This document shows, in pieces, positions 18,038 through 27,065 of a stretch of DNA of 64,000 nucleotides. Each line of letters begins with the position of its first letter. Within the stretch, counting starts at the first letter, position 1. A program made the position numbers and the translations under genes. Source of the DNA: Candidatus Nitrosymbiomonas proteolyticus (GTDB taxonomy: Bacteria; Armatimonadota; Fimbriimonadia; Fimbriimonadales; Fimbriimonadaceae); assembly GCA_017347465.1 (NCBI GenBank), contig AP021858.1, forward strand, positions 2,374,472-2,438,471, written 5' to 3'. The notes beneath the pieces are model-generated. The model was given only the letters and a program-made list of their open reading frames with translations, was not told the origin of the DNA and searched no databases.

Positions 18038-21000
18038 TCAAGAAAACTGCCGCAATTGGGGTGAGCGAAACAATGTTCTTGGAAATACATGGTTGAATCG
18101 CAACCTTGCGGCTGAAGGCCCTCGCAGCAGCAAACCCCACTTCAACAACAAGTCCATTTGAACCACCGCCTTGGCGATACGATCGTGCTGAGCTAGGACC
18201 AACCCTTTTGCAACAGCATCGACTGCGGCTAAGTATGGAGTTTGACTCTTTCCACTTAGCAAAACCTCATCAGGAAGGTGCTTCAGAATCGCTGCTCCAA
18301 CCAAGACCTTGACATCCCAAAGGGTTGGGCGGCGGGGTGAAGTCCCTCGAACAGGCTCCCTGGCTATTGATTGCCCGTTTCCGGCGATAACTTCGGCCAC
18401 CAAGTAGGTGAAGACGCCCATTTCCAGGGCTTGACTCTCAAAGGATTCCTCATGCCTTGTGGAGGAGTACAAGGGAAGGACACTGAATTCGCTGACCGGA
18501 GTGTCGTCCAGGGCGGCGGCCTTCGTCTCGTCGGCCTTTGCTTCTGCTCCTTCCGATCTGCAAGCATCAGCGAACAACACGCGAGCCCTTCCTCGAATTG
18601 AACTCATTCGCCTAAGCACGTCAGCCCAAGATATGGCTGTGCTCAGGCTCTCTGCGCCGCCAATTCCTTCGTTATAGTCGTAAGGAAGAAACAAGAACTC
18701 CCTCTGATTGCCCTTCGTCGGGTCAAGGCTTTCAATTGCTCTCCCGTGACCAGACAGGTGGACGATGACCACGTCGTTGTCTGTCGCTTGAGACTGAATG
18801 TCGGAAAAGGCCTTGAGAATTCGTTCCCGTGTAGCAACTTCGTTAGTCAGCTTGGTGACGAACACCTTGTCATAGAGGGGGCCGCCCTTCTGGGCCTCGA
18901 AAACCTCCGCCATCCTATTTGCGTCGCGATCGGCATACTTCAAAGTGTTCCAGTATGGTTCCTTGTATTCACCGACGCCGACGGTCAGCAGGTAGAGGTT
19001 CGGGAGCTTTTCCGGCTCGACCATGGGTGTCTCAGCTTTCAAGTCAACGACCAAGTCCTCGCCTTTGACGTCGGTTCCAGCCGAACCGATGTGGCGCACA
19101 ACGAACACAATCTTGTTCTTGCCCTCGAAGACCTTGATCGGAACTTCGACCGTACTTGATCGAGGACCTTGGTGTGGGTCACCACGCCAGGTTCGAAGAT
19201 CTTTGGCACCTTCTTCGGGCACCGAAATGACCCTAGGGATGATCTCCAGCGTATCCAAGTGTGCGCTCTCGACTTTCAGGACGAACTTTACGTCGTGGGT
19301 CTTCACAACGGGCAGCTTCGTCTTGGGGTCGATTTCAGGCTGCGGTTCGATCCTCAGCAGTTTGACGGACGGAGGGGGATCTTCTACTTGGACCTTCTCT
19401 ATCTCCTTGATAGGTTCAGGTTTGGCGGGAGGCGGCGGAGGAGCGCTTACCTCGATCCGGATCGTTGCGATCTTTCCTGAGTATGCGCCGCTCCGAACGA
19501 CGATTTGCACCTCGCCGGCTTTGTCAGGGGCTTCGAAGTCCGCGCTGTCGCCTCGGGAGCGTAGCGTTCCTCCTCCTTCCATTTTCGTCCAACTCACATC
19601 GCGGCTGCGAAAGTCCGCAGGGACGAAGGCCTGAAACGACACCTTGTCCTTCGTGCGCAGGTGCAAAACGAGCGCGTTGGCCCGTTTGTCTTTCTGGTTG
19701 GCTTGCGCGCGCTCGGCGACAAGAATGTCTCCCGATGGAACCGGCTCAGGCGATACCGCGATGGTGACGACCGCCTTGCGAGAGGGGTCCGCCACGCTCG
19801 TCGCTACGAGGACCGCTTCCCCCGGAGTCGGTCCCGCCTGGAAGACCACTTTGTCGCCCGAAACCGAGATCGTTCCGACTCCCGAAGACTTCGTCCACTT
19901 GACCTCACGCGGCTTGTAGGCCTCAGGGATATACGCAACGAACGTCTTGGTGGAGTTTGTGATTGTCTCCGCGTTAATTGCCGTACCTCGTTTGCTCACT
20001 TCGCGCGCGTACCGCTCGTCCCCCACAAGAATCGGCGGACGAAGTTGAACGGCTCGCCGACGCTCGAACTCCTCGTCGGCTCGGTTCTTCGCTTCCGAGA
20101 CGTTGCCTTCGACTCGGGCATCCATCAAGAGGGCCAGGACGTCAGGCCGGCGAAACTCGGCTCGAAAGCTCTCTAGCGCGAAGGCGAACTTGGCGGCCTC
20201 AGTCGCTGACCGATTCGTCTGTACTCCAACGAACTCGGCCCCTCGTGGCGAAGCCGCGTGGAAGCCGTTGCGATTCCAAGCGACCCACTCGCTATTGTCG
20301 GCGGCAAAGATCGAGAGTGTGGGGTCAGATATCTCCTGGGCAACCTTTGTGGACCAAAGACAAACCGTTTGGTCGACGGACGAAGTGGCGATCCACTTTC
20401 CGTCGGGAGAAAATGCAATGTCAGTGACTCGACCAAAATGACCCCTCATTTTCATGAGCAGCTTGCCATTGCGAGCCGAGTACAAATAGGCACCCAACTC
20501 GGCAGCCACGGCTACTAACGAACGATCAGGTGAGATATCCCACGTCACCGAGAGATCATTCGCATCGGGTAGCTGGATCGTAGCGACCTTGACGCCGTCC
20601 AGGACCAACTCATACTTCACACCTCCAGAGTGTCGCATCGTTCGTCCAGATCGATTCTTCCAAAAGCTGGAGTCGCCGAAGCCAACACCCGGAATTCGTA
20701 CGAAGGGGTCCCTTTCGGCTCGCAAAAGGACGAGTGGGGAGCGAACTGAGTAGCAAAACTCAAAGGGCTCACTTATGGCCTTGCTGCGAGAAAACCCAAC
20801 GAACGCCGAGTCGATGGACCAAGCAACGCGCATCACGGCCGATCCTGGGCCACGCAGCTCGATTAAATGCTTGGCAATGTCCGCTCCTGAAGTAAATGCA
20901 ACACCCGCGTCCAAAACGAACACCTGGCCACCAGAACTCGCAACTGCCAGATAGTTCGATGTGGGCGAAAAGAGGACTTTGCGGACTTCCCCAAACCGCT

Positions 21001-22027
21001 GCGGGCGAAGGGCCTGACCTAGGACCTCAAGTCTGCCACCGTCCACACGGCATTGGAGTATTGAAGTATATCCGTCCCCGTCGTAGACCGATACCGCCAG
21101 GAGAGTGGAATCGTAGTTGAACGATACCGAAGCAACCAAAGACGGTAGGACGAAATCGAAGCTACTTTGACCGGTGTCAGCGGCCCACAAGTGCAACTTC
21201 CGTTCGGAAGAACCTGAAGCAATCCATTTACCATCGGGAGACCACGCGACAGGCATCCAATAACTTGCATCTTTGGAACTCGTTTGGAGGGCCTTCCAGA
21301 GCACCTTCTTAGACTGAAGCTCCCAACACACCAACGAGCCGTCGCTGCCTCCACTGACGAGCCGAGAACCATCGGGTGAGAACGAAAGGCTCACGATCGC
21401 AGAGCCTGGTTTATGGCCACCTTTCAGTTCAAAGGGAGGGGCTCCGTCTTTCGACACTTGCCACACATAGAGACTGCCGTCATGGGCTCCGGAAGCCAGA
21501 AGGTGGCCCTGGCTGCTGTATTCCAAGGCGTAGACGATCGCGTTTTGATGCCCTTTCAACCAATGCTCGACCTCCCCGGAAAGGGTGTTCACAAGTCGAA
21601 TGATCGAAACGTCCTCATTCGGTCTACCGGGGCTACCTCTGATCACATGGGGCTGGTTACCTGCAACGGCCAGAAGATGCTCCTTGGGGTGGGACGCGAT
21701 GGCGTAAACCTCGCCATGGTACATATTGCCGCCCCCGCTTCGACTCCCGATCTGGCCGCGAAACACGTGCATGAGTTGACCGGTCCCAATATCCCACGAC
21801 CGAGCCGTACGGTCACGGCTCCCCGAGTATAGAGTCTGACCGTCTGATGAAAACGCAAGTCCGAACACATCGCCATAGTGAGCTCTGGGCTCCAGGATCA
21901 GGTGGGCCTTGCCATCGAGCGACTGCAAGGATTGCGCGTCCCCTACCTCGGCGGCAACGACTGGGGCAACGGTCGCGGTCAGCACCAATCCGTATAACAA
22001 GCGGAAAACATCAGAGAATATAGGCAT
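18038..22027 (-). CDS. WD40-repeat / Ig-like / caspase-like (C14) fusion protein
   Basis: A 1329-residue exported protein. The ATG at 22027 gives a signal peptide (MPIFSDVFRLLYGLVLTATV, then APVVAA); its ribosome site is weak. Residues about 40-560 carry at least five recognisable WD40 blades (for example LAFSSDGQTLYSGSRDRTARSWD and IAFSPDGKWIATSSVDQTVCLW, cited in part). Residues about 690-860 hold two copies of an Ig-like module (VKWTKSSGVGTISVSG; VSWTKMEGGGTL). The C-terminal caspase-like domain starts at LYLLTVGVGEY, with catalytic His1094 in LSGHG and Cys1156 in FADACRSEG, both intact. WD40 propellers usually gate or recruit the protease. It ends the collinear string that begins with the injection-system genes. 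Confidence 0.92.
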   Translation of the reverse strand: MPIFSDVFRLLYGLVLTATVAPVVAAEVGDAQSLQSLDGKAHLILEPRAHYGDVFGLAFSSDGQTLYSGSRDRTARSWDIGTGQLMHVFRGQIGSRSGGGNMYHGEVYAIASHPKEHLLAVAGNQPHVIRGSPGRPNEDVSIIRLVNTLSGEVEHWLKGHQNAIVYALEYSSQGHLLASGAHDGSLYVWQVSKDGAPPFELKGGHKPGSAIVSLSFSPDGSRLVSGGSDGSLVCWELQSKKVLWKALQTSSKDASYWMPVAWSPDGKWIASGSSERKLHLWAADTGQSSFDFVLPSLVASVSFNYDSTLLAVSVYDGDGYTSILQCRVDGGRLEVLGQALRPQRFGEVRKVLFSPTSNYLAVASSGGQVFVLDAGVAFTSGADIAKHLIELRGPGSAVMRVAWSIDSAFVGFSRSKAISEPFEFCYSVRSPLVLLRAERDPFVRIPGVGFGDSSFWKNRSGRTMRHSGGVKYELVLDGVKVATIQLPDANDLSVTWDISPDRSLVAVAAELGAYLYSARNGKLLMKMRGHFGRVTDIAFSPDGKWIATSSVDQTVCLWSTKVAQEISDPTLSIFAADNSEWVAWNRNGFHAASPRGAEFVGVQTNRSATEAAKFAFALESFRAEFRRPDVLALLMDARVEGNVSEAKNRADEEFERRRAVQLRPPILVGDERYAREVSKRGTAINAETITNSTKTFVAYIPEAYKPREVKWTKSSGVGTISVSGDKVVFQAGPTPGEAVLVATSVADPSRKAVVTIAVSPEPVPSGDILVAERAQANQKDKRANALVLHLRTKDKVSFQAFVPADFRSRDVSWTKMEGGGTLRSRGDSADFEAPDKAGEVQIVVRSGAYSGKIATIRIEVSAPPPPPAKPEPIKEIEKVQVEDPPPSVKLLRIEPQPEIDPKTKLPVVKTHDVKFVLKVESAHLDTLEIIPRVISVPEEGAKDLRTWRGDPHQGPRSSTVEVPIKVFEGKNKIVFVVRHIGSAGTDVKGEDLVVDLKAETPMVEPEKLPNLYLLTVGVGEYKEPYWNTLKYADRDANRMAEVFEAQKGGPLYDKVFVTKLTNEVATRERILKAFSDIQSQATDNDVVIVHLSGHGRAIESLDPTKGNQREFLFLPYDYNEGIGGAESLSTAISWADVLRRMSSIRGRARVLFADACRSEGAEAKADETKAAALDDTPVSEFSVLPLYSSTRHEESFESQALEMGVFTYLVAEVIAGNGQSIAREPVRGTSPRRPTLWDVKVLVGAAILKHLPDEVLLSGKSQTPYLAAVDAVAKGLVLAQHDRIAKAVVQMDLLLKWGLLLRGPSAARLRFNHVFPRTLFRSPQLRQFS

Positions 22028-22102
22028 GAGCTTACTCGACCGATTTCGAAGGCCCGCACCCGACCCCATATGTGGTGCCTACGCGAAGGTGGGTCACAGC
22101 CG

Positions 22103-23200
22103 TTACCTGCCGATTCTGTCGGCGATTTCTTGTCTCTGCTTGTCCGTAAGCTGGGCCTTCTGAAGCGCCTCCGTAAGGACCGCCCTTTCGTCCTCGACCC
22201 GCTTCTGGTTCTGGCAAAGGTCGGCGATTCTCAAGTACGGAACTGCATACGTCGGGTCGGCCTTGAGGGCCTTTCGGTACAGTTCCTCCGCCGATTGGGG
22301 ACTTGTGTCGAACAGGCTGTCGCCTTCCATCCGGAGCCTCACCGCCTCAATGCGAAGGTCTTCGGCGGTCGGAATGTCTCGCGCCCCGATGCCGTCATCC
22401 ACCTTCGGGTCGATCGCGGTGCGGATGTTCTTCACGAGCATCTTGGCGAGGCCCTGCGGAGTGGTCCCCCATTGCTCGGCCCATGAAGCGTCCGCCGTGA
22501 CCAGCAGACCGTTCTCGGCCTTCCGAGCGTTGACCGCGTATTCGCCGCGAACCTGATAGACCCCCAGAGTCGACCACCACAGCGGGTCTTTCTTCTGCAA
22601 TTCAACGAGCCGCTCCGCCACGATCCTCGCGCGCTTGTCCACGGGATACCCCGGCAAGGCAGAGTGAATCTCGACGACCCGCTGCTTCTTCCCGGCGATC
22701 GACATATCGACCACGCCGACCGGACTCCCGTTGATCTTGACCACTGCCGACGTGAACTTGGCCTGTTCGCTGATTCCCGGGATGAACTTCTTGGGCTTCG
22801 GGGCCGGTGCGGGCGTCGTATTGGGTTTCGGCGCAGGGGCGGGTTGCGGCTTAGCGTCTGACCTTAGCTTCCGAAAGCTCGGAAGACCGTTGTTGCCGCG
22901 AGAAACGATGTCTCCCTGCCCCAACATCGCCTTCAAATCTTGCATCAAGCTCCCGGCGATCATCCTCTCGCTGGGAGTCAGCGAACCGTTGTCTTCGAAG
23001 AATCGAACCAAAATCGTACGCAGGGTAGGCGCGAGCTCCTTTTCTTCGTCGCTCGCCGTCTTGATCGATTCATCGAAGGCCGCAAGATAAGCTTTGGCGT
23101 CGGGTTCGCCCTGCTGAAATCCTTCCGCCCAGCCAGCGCAGAGCATCGCGCCCAGCGCACAAAATATCCCAACGGGTCGCAAAACGCTCGTCCAAGTCAT
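22103..23200 (-). CDS. Exported protein with C-terminal TPR repeats
   Basis: A 365-residue protein of unknown function. The ATG at 23200 has a strong CAGGAGG site and gives a signal peptide (MTWTSVLRPVGIFCALGAML, then CAGWAEG). After a helical region and a Pro/Lys/Ala linker (about 120-150), a mixed domain (about 155-275) has no motif I recognise. The last 80 residues have two TPR units (EELYRKALKADPTYAVPYLRIADLC; VLTEALQKAQLTDKQRQ, cited in part). It lies 35 bases after the His-less caspase and 75 before the WD40-caspase, so it may be an adaptor between them. Confidence 0.8.
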   Translation of the reverse strand: MTWTSVLRPVGIFCALGAMLCAGWAEGFQQGEPDAKAYLAAFDESIKTASDEEKELAPTLRTILVRFFEDNGSLTPSERMIAGSLMQDLKAMLGQGDIVSRGNNGLPSFRKLRSDAKPQPAPAPKPNTTPAPAPKPKKFIPGISEQAKFTSAVVKINGSPVGVVDMSIAGKKQRVVEIHSALPGYPVDKRARIVAERLVELQKKDPLWWSTLGVYQVRGEYAVNARKAENGLLVTADASWAEQWGTTPQGLAKMLVKNIRTAIDPKVDDGIGARDIPTAEDLRIEAVRLRMEGDSLFDTSPQSAEELYRKALKADPTYAVPYLRIADLCQNQKRVEDERAVLTEALQKAQLTDKQRQEIADRIGR

Positions 23201-23235
23201 TGTCAACCTCCTGGCGCCTAGCAGCGTCACTCGAT

Positions 23236-24966
23236 TCATTGTACGACATCCACTTTCTTTGTAGAAGCTCGCCAGCGCGCCTTTCCCGATTCGATGAGCC
23301 GCAGGAGTTCCTTCAGGTGCGCAAGGAGCGCCTTCGGATATTCGCTTTCCGCCACGCCGAGCGAAGGCAGCGTCACGCCTTCGGGTAGCTGGACGACGAT
23401 CGCCCGGAGCTTCCAGGGCCCAACGGCCGTCATGCGCTCCACCCTCCCGCGCAGCGACAGTTCATACCCCGAACTTGCAGGTTTGAGCGAGGTATCGGGA
23501 AACACGCGAATCGGAGCGGAGTACTTGACCAAGCCCGCACCGTCCAAGTCGAGCAAGTAAACGGACGACGGGATCGACGAGCGGACGGTCAGGGTCATCA
23601 GGTCGTCGTGGCGGACCGTGTCCGCACTGGTGTCGATTCGGATCGCAGCGCTCAGCGTCGGTTCTGCGGTGTCCGCAAGACGAAACAGCCGATAGATAAG
23701 CGCCGATCGCTCGAAGTACTCGGCCAGTCCAGTCGAAAACAGCCCCTCGAACGAGTCCGCGGCAAACCTAGGTTTCTGGTCGGGATCGTCGGTAGGCTCA
23801 TTGGGTACGACCGCGTGCCACTTGTCCCCTTCCTTCGAGACCTCCACCAATCGATCGGGCGCGAGGCCGCCTCGGCGGACCAGCTTCAGGGTAGCGACGG
23901 AACGTTCGAGTTGTGCGCCGAGAGTCCCGAAGACCTTGGCTTCGAGCCCGGCTCTCTCCGATTCGGGGACCGAGTCCATCAGTTGGAAGCCCACGCGGAG
24001 TTGTTCGGTTTGTTCGGCGCGCTGTTTGCTCGCAGCCTCGACTCGGGCCTTCGCCGGATCGGTAGGCTGTGCCCCCGGTTGCGAGAAGATCGACCTCCGG
24101 CCATAAGGCTCCGCCTTCGCATACAGCACTTCGGCGGGCGGTATGGGGCGGAATCCGGGCATATAACCTTGCCTTTCGCGGTCGAGCACCGACGCCTGAA
24201 CCTCCATCATCAGTTCCGCCATCGTCGGTGAAGTGTTGTTTTGAATATGTACAGAGGCGATCCCCGCAAGTTCGTGCGTAAAGGCCCCGGCCCACGTATC
24301 GTCGGTGTCCGAGGTGAGCCACTCATAAGCAGCGCCAGGCGCGCCCGTCGCGCAGAGGAACGTTCCGGGCCCCGAATAAATCGGCTGTTTCACCGAGACC
24401 TCTTGATCGGTGTTTCTCAACACGCACTTGGGCACGTCGTTGTAGTGGCGGTATTGCCCAGAACGCGAAGTGAGCGGGCGAAAACACGTATCCAAGATCA
24501 GCGTCACTCTCCCGCCCTTGCCTTCGATCGTTTGTGCGAACCTTGCGAGCCTGCGCATCCTCAGGTCGAAGATCGCCGACGCCTCTTGCCCGTCATGTGG
24601 AACGAGGGTCACTTCCATGTCCTTGAACGGATCGAAGCTATCAGGATCGGGTGCGACAGAGCCTCTTCCGGAAAAGTAGAAGAGCACTTCGTCGCCGCGA
24701 GAGGCGTTCTGTTCGAGCTTAGTCAGTACCGTTTCAATGGCTGCTCGCGTGGCCTCGTCGTTTTTCAGCGTCGCAACGGTGAACCCGCCGAACTGACAAA
24801 GGGCGGTCATGTACTGGAGGTCGAGATCAGCGCCTTTGAGCTTGAACCTGTCGTCCGTGATAAACGGGTAGTCGTCGATGGCGACGAGCAGCGCGCTTCG
24901 ATTCTGCGCTTGGGCAAGGGACACGATCCCCAACACCCCCAGCAGAGCCAACCATCCCAGCCTCAT
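23236..24966 (-). CDS. Caspase-like (C14) homologue lacking the catalytic histidine
   Basis: A 576-residue exported protein. The ATG at 24966 overlaps the stop of the NlpC/P60 gene (ATGA), has a GGAGG site, and gives a signal peptide (MRLGWLALLGVLGIVSLAQA). The caspase-like domain (about 22-270) starts with NRSALLVAIDDYPF. Where relatives have SGHG it reads FYFSGRG: Arg101 is encoded by AGA in place of His. Cys161 is present in LILDTCFRP. Behind it are a linker with Ala/Glu/Gln-rich helices and a beta-rich domain with TLTVRSSIPSSVYLLDLDGAG, reminiscent of DUF4384. It is probably catalytically dead or altered, possibly a regulator or decoy for its active paralogue at 27062-28831. Confidence 0.88.
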   Translation of the reverse strand: MRLGWLALLGVLGIVSLAQAQNRSALLVAIDDYPFITDDRFKLKGADLDLQYMTALCQFGGFTVATLKNDEATRAAIETVLTKLEQNASRGDEVLFYFSGRGSVAPDPDSFDPFKDMEVTLVPHDGQEASAIFDLRMRRLARFAQTIEGKGGRVTLILDTCFRPLTSRSGQYRHYNDVPKCVLRNTDQEVSVKQPIYSGPGTFLCATGAPGAAYEWLTSDTDDTWAGAFTHELAGIASVHIQNNTSPTMAELMMEVQASVLDRERQGYMPGFRPIPPAEVLYAKAEPYGRRSIFSQPGAQPTDPAKARVEAASKQRAEQTEQLRVGFQLMDSVPESERAGLEAKVFGTLGAQLERSVATLKLVRRGGLAPDRLVEVSKEGDKWHAVVPNEPTDDPDQKPRFAADSFEGLFSTGLAEYFERSALIYRLFRLADTAEPTLSAAIRIDTSADTVRHDDLMTLTVRSSIPSSVYLLDLDGAGLVKYSAPIRVFPDTSLKPASSGYELSLRGRVERMTAVGPWKLRAIVVQLPEGVTLPSLGVAESEYPKALLAHLKELLRLIESGKARWRASTKKVDVVQ

Positions 24967-27065
24967 TGAACCGCCTCCTGCATCAGAATCCTCGCGACCT
25001 CGGCCACCAAGAGGTCTTCGAGCGTCTCGACCGATCCCAGAGAGTCGCGCAACGAGAACCGGTAGTCCTTCCAAAGATGCGAGGTGGGCAGGTTGTCCAC
25101 AGTCACCCCCCGTGAAGAACTCGCATGGACGACCGCGTTCTTGACGTTCCCGAACTTCGCATGGTTTCGCAGTTCACCGATATAGACCCCGGTGTGCCTG
25201 CTTCCCACCTTCTCGCCCCGTGTGTCTCTCTGGACGATGATCCGGTCACCGACGGCGAGCTTGCTGAACGAAGGCATCGGATCAGTAAAAACCTGCGGCT
25301 TGCCCTGTCGAAAGTACGGCCCCGGCTTCCAATGGACAATCGTTCCCACGTCTTCTTGGTTGGCCACAGGAGGCGACGGGGCCTTTTGCCGCAATTGAGC
25401 GAACACGCCCGAAACGAAGTGGGAGCAGTCGATGCCCGACTCCAGCTTGTTCCCTCCCCACTTGTACGGCGTGCCCAGATACCTTAGGGCGACCTGCGCG
25501 ACTTGGGGGTTGCCCAGGTAGGCGACAGGCTCCGAGTCGCCGCGAACGAGCACGGCGCCCATCGGCACATAACCGTCGAACTCGTCCACGTTGATGAAGT
25601 ACAGGCTCAGGTTGGCCAGCTTGTGAATCACGCGGACGTTCGAGGGATCGGCGGTCACGAGGACCTTCGAGTTCGGGTCTACGCCTTCGCGAACGGGCGT
25701 CTGGACGGTAAGGCGGCCGACCCTATCGATGACTTCGACATCGTCTGAGCCCTCGGGCGGATCGCTCGAACCTTTCTTTCGGACAAGATTCACCAATTCT
25801 CCTGGCACGACTTCGCCCCCGATCGGAATCGAGGCATTGGCGCTCAGGAAGGTTTCAGCGTCGACTCGGCAGCGTTGCGCGAGCGATTCGACCGTGTCGC
25901 CGAACCGGGCCACGCGCACTCCTGTGACCTCAAAGTTGACGTCCAGTTGTCTCAGAACGGCTTGCTCGTCGATCCCCGCTACGACCACGATGCGCTGCCC
26001 CGGCTGCAGCACATCGTCGGCCCGATAGCCGTTGAGGTTCGCGAGCAAGGAGGGATCGAGGCCGTAGGTGGAGGCGATGCTTTCAAGCGTGTCGCCCGCT
26101 TTCGCGAGGACCGACTCGAATCGAATCGGGGAGTCGACCACGCGCTGACGGAATCCCACGATCGACCAATCGTCGTCCGCCAGCTTCCCTTCTCGAATGG
26201 CTTGCAGTGGGTCGTCATACCCGAAGTCGGTCGTGGTGACCAAGGCAACGTAGGAACCGTAGAGTCCCGGTTCGATTCCGAAAAAGCGGGACGCGGCGCG
26301 GACGGCCTTTTCCTTTTGCGCGGCCCGCATCACTGGCTTGTATCCCGGCTGGGCATGATCGACCGTATCCCCAAGGATCGGGTTCTTGTGAAAGATCGGT
26401 TCGATTCGGCCGTTTTCGATCTTGTAGATTTGAACGAAGGAGGGTCTAGGAGGCCGAACCCACATCGAAAGCGATGCCGCCGGCGGCGAAATCCCGAAGT
26501 CAGGCTGATGCGGAAGGTTTGCGCTTCTGCGCCGGTCCGCGATCTCGTCGCCGATGCCCACTTCACGGGCCCAATATGCTGTCGTGTAAAGGGCGATGCG
26601 CGTAGCGTCTATATCGAACGTCGTTCCAAAGATCGAGGCGAGGTCCTCGATGTCGATCATGTTGCGATACTGGCGGCCCGGGTCCTCGATGATGTCGCTT
26701 CGCATGGGCACGATCCTGCTGGGTCCCGTACCTTCCGTGCGCGAGGGGCCATACACCTCCGCGTAATCGCCGCCCCCCTTCAGCGGAATCCGTACGAGCG
26801 TCCGACCTCCGAATTCGACGGCGATCCACTTGGGGCTCTCTTGCCGGACGATGGCGCCCGGAAGTATCGCGCGAATCCCGGCACCTACGGGGAGTAAGTA
26901 CTGGTCGTCTGTATACAGTGCAGGCGACATGGACGGCGCGGACTGCCCATCGACCTCGATCGCCAGTTTGGGCAGGTCCCTTTGAGCCACGCTCCAAGAT
27001 GCGGCACCGAGGAGGAGAGCGGCCCAGAGCGACCTTTGAGCTTGCCCGGCGCAGATCGAACTCAT
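24963..27065 (-). CDS. LysM / SH3-like / NlpC-P60 cell-wall endopeptidase
   Basis: A 700-residue exported peptidase likely to cut peptidoglycan stem peptides. Order: signal peptide (1-27), a copper-amine-oxidase-type N-terminal beta domain (about 35-150), an uncharacterised middle that includes a Trp-rich region and a DUF4384-like stretch, two LysM-like units (KAGDTLESIASTYGLDPSLL; FGDTVESLAQRCRVDAETFL), an SH3-like segment, and the C-terminal NlpC/P60 domain. Its catalytic Cys547 is in GIDCSHFVSG, His624 in GSRHTGVYIG, and a late VVHASSSRGV gives the third polar position. It overlaps the caspase gene in front and the His-less caspase behind by ATGA. Tight coupling to two caspase homologues suggests that its activity is controlled by proteolysis; that is inference. 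Confidence 0.9.
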   Translation of the reverse strand: MSSICAGQAQRSLWAALLLGAASWSVAQRDLPKLAIEVDGQSAPSMSPALYTDDQYLLPVGAGIRAILPGAIVRQESPKWIAVEFGGRTLVRIPLKGGGDYAEVYGPSRTEGTGPSRIVPMRSDIIEDPGRQYRNMIDIEDLASIFGTTFDIDATRIALYTTAYWAREVGIGDEIADRRRSANLPHQPDFGISPPAASLSMWVRPPRPSFVQIYKIENGRIEPIFHKNPILGDTVDHAQPGYKPVMRAAQKEKAVRAASRFFGIEPGLYGSYVALVTTTDFGYDDPLQAIREGKLADDDWSIVGFRQRVVDSPIRFESVLAKAGDTLESIASTYGLDPSLLANLNGYRADDVLQPGQRIVVVAGIDEQAVLRQLDVNFEVTGVRVARFGDTVESLAQRCRVDAETFLSANASIPIGGEVVPGELVNLVRKKGSSDPPEGSDDVEVIDRVGRLTVQTPVREGVDPNSKVLVTADPSNVRVIHKLANLSLYFINVDEFDGYVPMGAVLVRGDSEPVAYLGNPQVAQVALRYLGTPYKWGGNKLESGIDCSHFVSGVFAQLRQKAPSPPVANQEDVGTIVHWKPGPYFRQGKPQVFTDPMPSFSKLAVGDRIIVQRDTRGEKVGSRHTGVYIGELRNHAKFGNVKNAVVHASSSRGVTVDNLPTSHLWKDYRFSLRDSLGSVETLEDLLVAEVARILMQEAVQ

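Noticed and set aside
22028-22069. N-terminal extension of the WD40-caspase
   Set aside because: The extra 14 residues are basic and precede a normal signal peptide; the ATG at 22027 is simpler, though its ribosome site is weak.
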